64,000 nt of DNA from Rhizophagus irregularis (Eukaryota; Glomeromycota; Glomeromycetes; Glomerales; Glomeraceae). The stretch lies in NCBI RefSeq assembly GCF_026210795.1, contig NC_089459.1:2790001-2854000 (forward strand), written 5' to 3'. This document shows positions 57,857 to 64,000 of this stretch, one piece after another. A model generated the notes under the pieces. The model saw only the letters and a list, made by a program, of their open reading frames with translations. It did not search any database and had not been told where the DNA came from. Position 1 is the stretch's first letter; every line of letters begins with the position of its first letter. Made by a program: the position numbers and the translations under genes.

Positions 57857-58318
57857 AGTGAGTTATCCTGGTTTAAGACACTATAAACCTTTGTTCACTA
57901 AATTTACACTTTTTCTGTATTATTTGTTTTAGTGGCGTCCGGTTTTGGTTATTATGGAAATCGTAGTAGATGTTTTACTTTCTGGCAAGAATTTCGCAAA
58001 TGTTATGCTATGGCCGATAGACCCGAACAATGCACTTTACAAATGGACGACTATTTTGAATGTCTACATCATACAAAAGAGGTAATCTTTACTCAAAATT
58101 TTGTCCAATTTCTCTTGACAATTCAATTTATTATGCTTTTTTTGTTTATTTAGAAAGCACGTGCTAAAGCTATTAAAGATCAAGAATTAAAGTTAAATGA
58201 AGAAAAGAAAAAACAAGACGAATTATCTCGTAAATTAACTGATTCCGCTAATAAAAGTAATGTAACAAGATTAGGTATTATAGATAATAGTGTTAAACAA
58301 AAAGAAGCTTCGAATTAA
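57857..58318 (+). CDS. NDUFS5: Complex I 15-kDa subunit NDUFS5
   Basis: Coding parts: 57857 (the A of ATG), 57933-58081 and 58154-58318; about 104 residues. The second exon begins TG-GCG-TCC directly after an acceptor, so the ATG is completed by the base before a strong donor (A|GTGAGT) at 57858. The protein reads MASGFGYYGNRSRC, with a twin Cx9C motif: C-FTFWQEFRK-C and C-TLQMDDYFE-C, then HHTKEKARAKAI and a Lys/Glu helix. Twin Cx9C proteins fold in the mitochondrial intermembrane space through Mia40. NDUFS5 is an accessory subunit of NADH:ubiquinone oxidoreductase. Length fits. Confidence 0.9.
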
Positions 58319-58465
58319 TCAATGTGTGTATTTTTCTTAATTTATCTCAAAAAATTTATCTACAACAATGTTTACACTGCAAAATACTTTAATATATTAA
58401 ATAAATTATTCTGAATTTTTTTTTCTTTTTTTTTGCAATTTTAATAATCCTCTCTTTAATTTAAT

Positions 58466-61300
58466 TCAATTATATGGTTCTTCCTCATCTGTTACTGTTA
58501 CACTCTTTCCTTTGCCCTTATTACCCTTAACTTCATTTTGAGAAATTTCATTTGTATTTGTAAAATTGTTGAAGTTAGCATTACCAATATTGTTTTCGTC
58601 ATTATTATTGTTATTTATTAATGAGTTCTCTTCTGCCGATGATGAAGTCGCATTTAACTCTGTTATTGGAACACTAGGGAATGCGCTGACAGCCTGTGTA
58701 AGCACACTGATAACATTATAGATTTGCGTTTGTGCCTCTTGTAATATTCTTATTTTTTCTTCAAATGCTGCACGGGTGTTTGTCTCTAATAAACGAATTT
58801 GTTCTTCCGTTAAAGTTTCCAACGTTGAAGACGACGAATTAGAATTAGAATTATTTGGTAGAACTGGGAAAAGTGGTATTAGTCCGGGTGGTGCTTGCAT
58901 AGGAAATTGTGATAAGTTAATAGATTGAAAGGACATTGGCTGTGCATTATTAAATGTTCGTGAAGCTGAAGAAGATAATTGATCCCAAGGCATTCTAGGT
59001 ATAACTGGCTGATTAGGTCTCCGTGTTGAATTATTTTGGCTATGTGCATTAGATGTTGAACTAGACTCTTCGTTTGTCTGTAAATATAGTAAATTATTAG
59101 AATCTTTCTTATATAATTGGTTAATTATTAAATTACAAACCTCTGTTGTCGTTCGACCTTCAGTTTCGGTAGATTGTGAATTTTGTGGTACATCCTGTCG
59201 TGTATCTTGTGAATTATTTGGTTGTTGTAAAGGTTGTTCAATATTCTGGTTCAAATCATTATCTTGTTCACCCATATTAGGTAGATTTGCTAGGGGTATA
59301 GGGGCTACAGGTAATTGCCCATGAAATTGTCCATGCATTGCTGGTTGCCACATTATAGTAGGAAATCCTGGGAATGCGTTAGCAATAAATCCTGGATGAT
59401 TCGGGAAAGGCATACCTTGTGGTAATTGAGGCTGCTGTGGTTGTCCCTGTAGTCCATTACGAGCAGCTTGTGCTTGAATTGGACGTTGCTGCTGTTGTAG
59501 TTGTACTGCAGGTGTTTGTTGTTCCAAAACAGGTCTACGACTACATTTTACAAACGTTTGTGTTATAATAAGAGACTGTTAAAAAGTTCGCAATTTGAAA
59601 AAATAAGCGTGTGTAATTTGATAATTTACTTACCAAGTTGGACAGCTCTGTTGTCTTTCTAACCAACTTCTTAAACAATGAAAATGGAAAATATGCCCAC
59701 AAGGTAATTTTTTTGGTACATCCCCCATGTTATTATTACTTCCTTGACGCCTATCTGCATTGTTATTTCGTTGTGGTTCTGCATCATTATTGTTATTTGC
59801 ATTATTATTATTGGCGGCGGCGGCGGCTATCATTTCCTCCCGACAAATAATACATGTACGGTCACTTAATCTTTCAAGTTCTTCGTTAGTCGCACTAGGA
59901 TAACGTTCATTCATATTTCTAGTAGCGCGACGATATCTAACTAAATCGCCACACTTCTGGAGAAATGATCGAAGCGTTACATATAAATCACGTATGATAT
60001 GTAATGCTATTCCGTAGAATACGAGAATTATAGCGAAAAAGATAAGATAAACTATCAATTTAATAAAATCTGTAAAAGAAAAATAAGACAAACAAAGTAA
60101 ATATATAATATAAGCTTTTAAGTTAATAAACACAATAAAGCATAAATATTTACCAGTCACCAATTCCAAATAAAAGACATAAATTGATTTATTTTCCCAT
60201 TGTTCTTCACGTCTCATATCAATTACATTTAATATATACTTAGCAATAGTGGATAATATTGTTGCGGTAAGAATGGAATACTGAACGAATAATAATAATA
60301 CAACTTAGATGATAAAATATATATATTATTGATAAAAAATTTAATGATAAATAAAAATACGCACTTCAAATGCAAACATGATCATCATATTGGGCTCATT
60401 ATGCATTGCTATATTAATGGCATATGATGCCAAAATTAGGTCGACTATACCCAATATTTCCATTAACGAAATCATCCGTATGTGAAATGATATTGGTACG
60501 GCTGGTGATTGTTCCATCTATTTTGAAACCAGTTTCTTAGTATTAAATTAAAAGAATATAAAAGAACATTCGTAAAGAGTCAGTTTAGTATCTTATTTCT
60601 ATACTCACAAATTCTACCCGATCTTGACATAGCCAATGAAATATTTTTAGAAACAATAAAATTGTGAATGTTACAACGAAACTAGTATTGAATTCATCTC
60701 GGAATATTGTCATAGCTAAGCATGTTTCTGTGAAAGCATACCATGCCCTTTCGTATAAGTGCTTTAAATAAAATAAAAAAATTAATTTTGAAAATTATAA
60801 CAATTTGATTCGAATTTATAATATCAATTTACCTCTATTTCAACAGCACGTAAACGACCGAAAAATATTGTCTGAAGTATTTTACCTAAAACTATTGTAA
60901 GGAAAAAACCCATGTTCATCAAGATCTAGTAACGGCAAGTGTATAATTAAATTTAAAAGTCAAGTGGTAAGTAATTAGAAAAAAATAATGAAAGTCCGAG
61001 TTTGAAAAACGGGACTTGTTTCGGTAGAAAATGTGATTGAAAACCAAAGCAGATTTGGATTTAAATCTGCAGATCTGTTAAGTAAAACTAAAAGTATAGG
61101 TCTTGACAGCCGAGACAAATTTGCAAAGGGCCAAGACAAAATATGTCCTGACTCCGACTTTAACCTACCATAATGCAAGCGCTTGATTTCGATAAATATA
61201 TACATGCTGCATAAAAATTAGGTCTTTGACGAAATGCGGCTGCAATGATTGAAAGTGTCAGGAAAGTACTAATTCCACCGTAAACCGCTAAGCGAACCAT
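58466..61300 (-). CDS. HRD1: ERAD E3 ubiquitin ligase HRD1 (synoviolin)
   Basis: About eight exons on the minus strand, start MVRLAVYGGISTFLTLS at 61300, stop 58466. The N-terminal half has six to eight membrane helices with family words AAEIE-like LRAVEIEHLYERAWYAFTET, TIFRDEFN and HWLCQDRVEFMEQSP. The RING-H2 follows: CIICREEM, a long Ala/Asn/Gln-rich insert, then [27 protein letters not shown] split by an intron. The cytosolic tail is rich in Gln, Asn and Pro and ends TVTDEEEPYN. HRD1 is the ER channel-ligase that retrotranslocates and ubiquitinates misfolded proteins with SEL1/HRD3. It is divergent to the HAUS5-like gene (253 bp). Confidence 0.93.
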
Positions 61301-61553
61301 TTTTAGTATTAATAAAATTCTATTTTATTAATCAAATATAATAAAAGAATGTCTTGAAATAAAAACGAAAACCAAAGCCATTTAAAAACGGGCTTTTTTG
61401 AAGAGGTATTTGTAACAAAAATCCACTATTATGACGCCACGTATATGGAAAGAAATTCTGTGTGACAACAGTCAAATTAACCGTCATGGAGAGACTCACG
61501 TGAGAAACAAAACAAACGCGTCTTCAGACATTCTTTAACAATAATATTAAACT

Positions 61554-64000
61554 ATGGACAATAATTATAATAATCGTGTATCCAAGTATCGTCCAGTGCC
61601 AAAAGACAAGCAAAGGCAAATAGATAATACAGCCATTTCTCAAGCAGTTTACTTGTGGTTAACAAATGAGCTTGGCTACAGATCAGGACGTTCTTCGTCC
61701 ATAGTTGACGACGCGATTTCCGACAATGAAACAATTAAAGAAGAAATACAAAAGTATGACATTCTGAGTAGGAACAAATATTCACACACTTATTTAAATG
61801 CTTTGTTAACATTTAATTTGTTCTATTAGGCTTTGTAAGAATGAATTTATTCCGATTTTCAGGTTCCTTATGGAACGTCTAAAATCTACTAAGTATATAT
61901 TAAAAAATATAATAGTATTTGTAAATTCGAATAATTATTGAAAATTTTTTATCGCTTTTAATTTATACTAGAGAAGTGGCTCGAATTCGCAATGACCTCC
62001 TGTAAGTTTTATTTGACAATATGAGATATTCTTTACATATTATCAAATGTAACTCGTATCATTTCCGCATACGCAGTAATCAACAATTGAACGTAACGTT
62101 GCATCATATAAAACGAAGTAAAGCTAGATCCTCATTATCTGCTTCGACTGTTAGGGATGATAATTTCCTTCATAAAGCAAAAATTGACAAAAAATTGATA
62201 CGGATCAACACAAACACAAAAAACGGAGAACAACAGATCAATGAGTTGATTTCACGTATAGCAGAGATTGGTAACATAATAATTATACTCTATAGACAAA
62301 TCATTGACTTTTATATTTAGCTATTAAAAATGATTTTAGAGTTCCAGATAAGAAAAGTTCAAGAAGAAATACGTGAAAAAAAGAATAAGATTTATATGAA
62401 AAAAACATTTCAAGAAAATTGTAAGTCCTTTGCAACGACTGAAAATGAATATCGGTGCCACTTGGAAGAATATAGAGGAAAATCTGGAATAAAAGATGAA
62501 ATAAGGTATGTTAATGTACTGGTATTGAAGTTATTAAATTTTGATTAAAAAGAAACATTAAATTATGTAGTACGACACAAAAAGGAAGTGAAACAACAAC
62601 GACAGTAAGTATGATTTATCAAATATCGAAAATTTGAATATATACTAATTTCATGAGAAACGTAAATTTAATTATTGTTATAAAGATTAAGATCAAAAAA
62701 ATTTGCGGAAAACTCAAGTTACTCGGGAAAAATGTGCCGAGGTTTGATATTGTTTGTATCTAATACTTCTTTTAAGTCTGACAAATTCCTACTAAAGAAT
62801 TTGTAGTAAAAGTCTTAGTGGAAATCAAAAAAATCAAATTCGCTTTTTGATTGAGGTTTAAATTTGACACAATTTTTTCATTATTTCATTTTCAAACCGC
62901 TTTTTCTAATTTAATTCTTTATTATAGGATTTGCTAAAAACTTCATCTCCAAAATTATTGCTTAAATCTGTATCAGGAGTAATTAAATCTGCATCTAAGG
63001 ATTTAACGTAATGTAATTTTATTATTGGATTCGAAAATTATACTTACATTAAACGTTTATTTAATGTTAGTCTTCCTCATCATTTTTTTACTTTATATAG
63101 TCCATGTGCTGAATTACCAGTTGATAATACTATTAAAGATTCAATAAACAAAGTTCAACGATTGCTGCAGGTGAATGTTGTTATCTGATTTGATTTAGTT
63201 ATTGTAATAATCGCTAATAAAATTGATGTAAAAGCAACGTAGAGAAAATCATATTGAAAAGTTCATTGGAACCGAGGCGATCCTTAATGATATTCTTAAG
63301 CTGAGAGAAAAAATTGAACAGGAAACTGAATCCGTAAAAGCATATATTAAAAAAAAGTATGTGCATATGCCTTCAATGGACGATAGTATGATGTATTTAT
63401 AAAGATTATTTATTTTTCAATCTTAATACGCAAATGTTTTCGACTCTAATTTTACAATTATTTTTCGGGAGGAGGTAGACAAGTGTTAAATTCCAAGGCT
63501 TCCTTAGAAGCTAGCCAAGCCGCATTTAACAGGATAATGAAGTTTGCCAACTTTCTTGAAAATCAACAACAAAATTTGGTAGCATATGGTAATGAGTTAC
63601 CAACACTGTTAAACCGAGTTCTTAATTATAATAATGTTATTGTAAGTCATTATTATTACATTTATCTATTCTATTTCTCTTATAATAATTTAAAATGTTT
63701 AATAGGAAGAAAAACAAAAAAATATTCAACGCCTGATACAAATCAATCAATTAACAAGAATGAACTTTATTAAACAATCTAAAGAGGTACTTATTTTTAT
63801 AATAATCCAGGGTATAATTTTTGAAAAAACTGATATTTTTCAAATTCATACTTAGATTTCAAGTTTTGTAGAAGAGAAAATCTTCCCATTCGCTAGTAGT
63901 ATTGAAACTTTAAGTAAAAATCTTGATAGTATAATGATTAAGGAGAATGAAAAGCTCAAAATTTTAAATTTGAGATTAGCAAAACAAGTCAAGCTACAAA
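61554..64000 (+). CDS. Coiled-coil protein resembling augmin subunit HAUS5 (partial, runs off the end)
   Basis: At least ten short exons. N-terminus MDNNYNNRVSKYRPVPKDKQ, then AVYLWLTNELGYRSGRS, IQKYDILSRLCKNEFIPIFR, FLMERLKSTKEVARIRNDLL. The order W-x-x-ELGY, LCxxEFxPIxxFLxERLKSxxxVxxIR is the N-terminal signature of HAUS5/AUG5 proteins. What follows is mostly coiled coil (IEFQIRKVQEEIREKKNKI, EAILNDILKLREKIEQE, EEKQKNIQRLIQINQ), reaching the window end without a stop. Augmin recruits gamma-tubulin to the sides of spindle microtubules. Most introns are GT-AG, but the first seems to be GA-AG (61772-61829). Identification is by pattern only. Confidence 0.6.

Noticed and set aside
57932-58153. 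GTG-started ORF as the NDUFS5 gene
   Set aside because: Fungal nuclear genes do not start at GTG, and the frame reads into an intron; replaced by the three-part spliced model with a split ATG.
1-64000. tRNA and rRNA genes
   Set aside because: Looked for A- and B-box patterns (TGGCNNAGTGG, GGTTCGANNCC) and rRNA-like blocks. GGTTCGG words at 40.7-41.9 kb belong to the foldback element and lack a cloverleaf.

Overview
The window is AT-rich eukaryotic DNA. Most protein genes are cut by many short GT-AG introns (about 50-100 nt), and genes often sit as divergent pairs 95-350 bp apart. The gene set points to an arbuscular mycorrhizal fungus (Glomeromycotina, Rhizophagus-like): conserved fungal housekeeping genes, a Rax2-type polarity protein, an AIG1-type GTPase, TKL-like kinase relics, a TRP-like channel relic with degenerate repeats, and a FAR1-domain transposase relic. 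The assignment to genus is inference from gene families and base composition. No tRNA, rRNA, CRISPR array or bacterial operon was seen.

Left block, about 0.27-32 kb: dense core genes. In order: a partial ORF of unknown function (272-565), a short coiled-coil protein (-), TSR2 (+), CCA-adding enzyme (-), a Rax2 homologue with a C-terminal SH3 domain (-), proteasome lid subunit Rpn6 (-), PRCC (+), BUB3 (-), NOL10/Enp2 (-), PNO1/Dim2 (+), an HP1 chromodomain protein (-), a tiny basic ORF (+), a rhodanese-USP deubiquitinase of the Doa4/USP8 type (-), a GDP-fucose-transporter-like protein (+), threonine synthase (-) and an unrecognised coiled-coil protein with a probable frameshift (+). TSR2, NOL10 and PNO1 all serve 40S ribosome biogenesis, and the last two share one divergent promoter.

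Middle island, about 32-57.8 kb: gene-poor and repeat-rich. It holds several non-autonomous DNA transposons with terminal inverted repeats and 8-bp target duplications, three of hAT type with TAAAG ends. One of these is a 1.2-kb giant foldback lying against a kinase fragment, and another element has a smaller one nested in it. There are also foldback hairpins, minisatellites, a broken FAR1-domain transposase relic, two decayed kinase relics, a decayed coiled-coil family member, a badly broken TRP-like channel gene with an expanded 38-residue repeat, and one intact single-exon AIG1-type GTPase of 568 residues.

Right block, 57.8-64 kb: core genes resume. They are complex I subunit NDUFS5 (with an intron inside its start codon), the ER ubiquitin ligase HRD1 (-), and a divergent coiled-coil gene that looks like augmin subunit HAUS5 (+, running off the end). 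The window therefore shows a repeat island carrying expanded-family genes and their relics between two housekeeping blocks. The paired target duplications differ only by transitions, which suggests cytosine deamination in this island.
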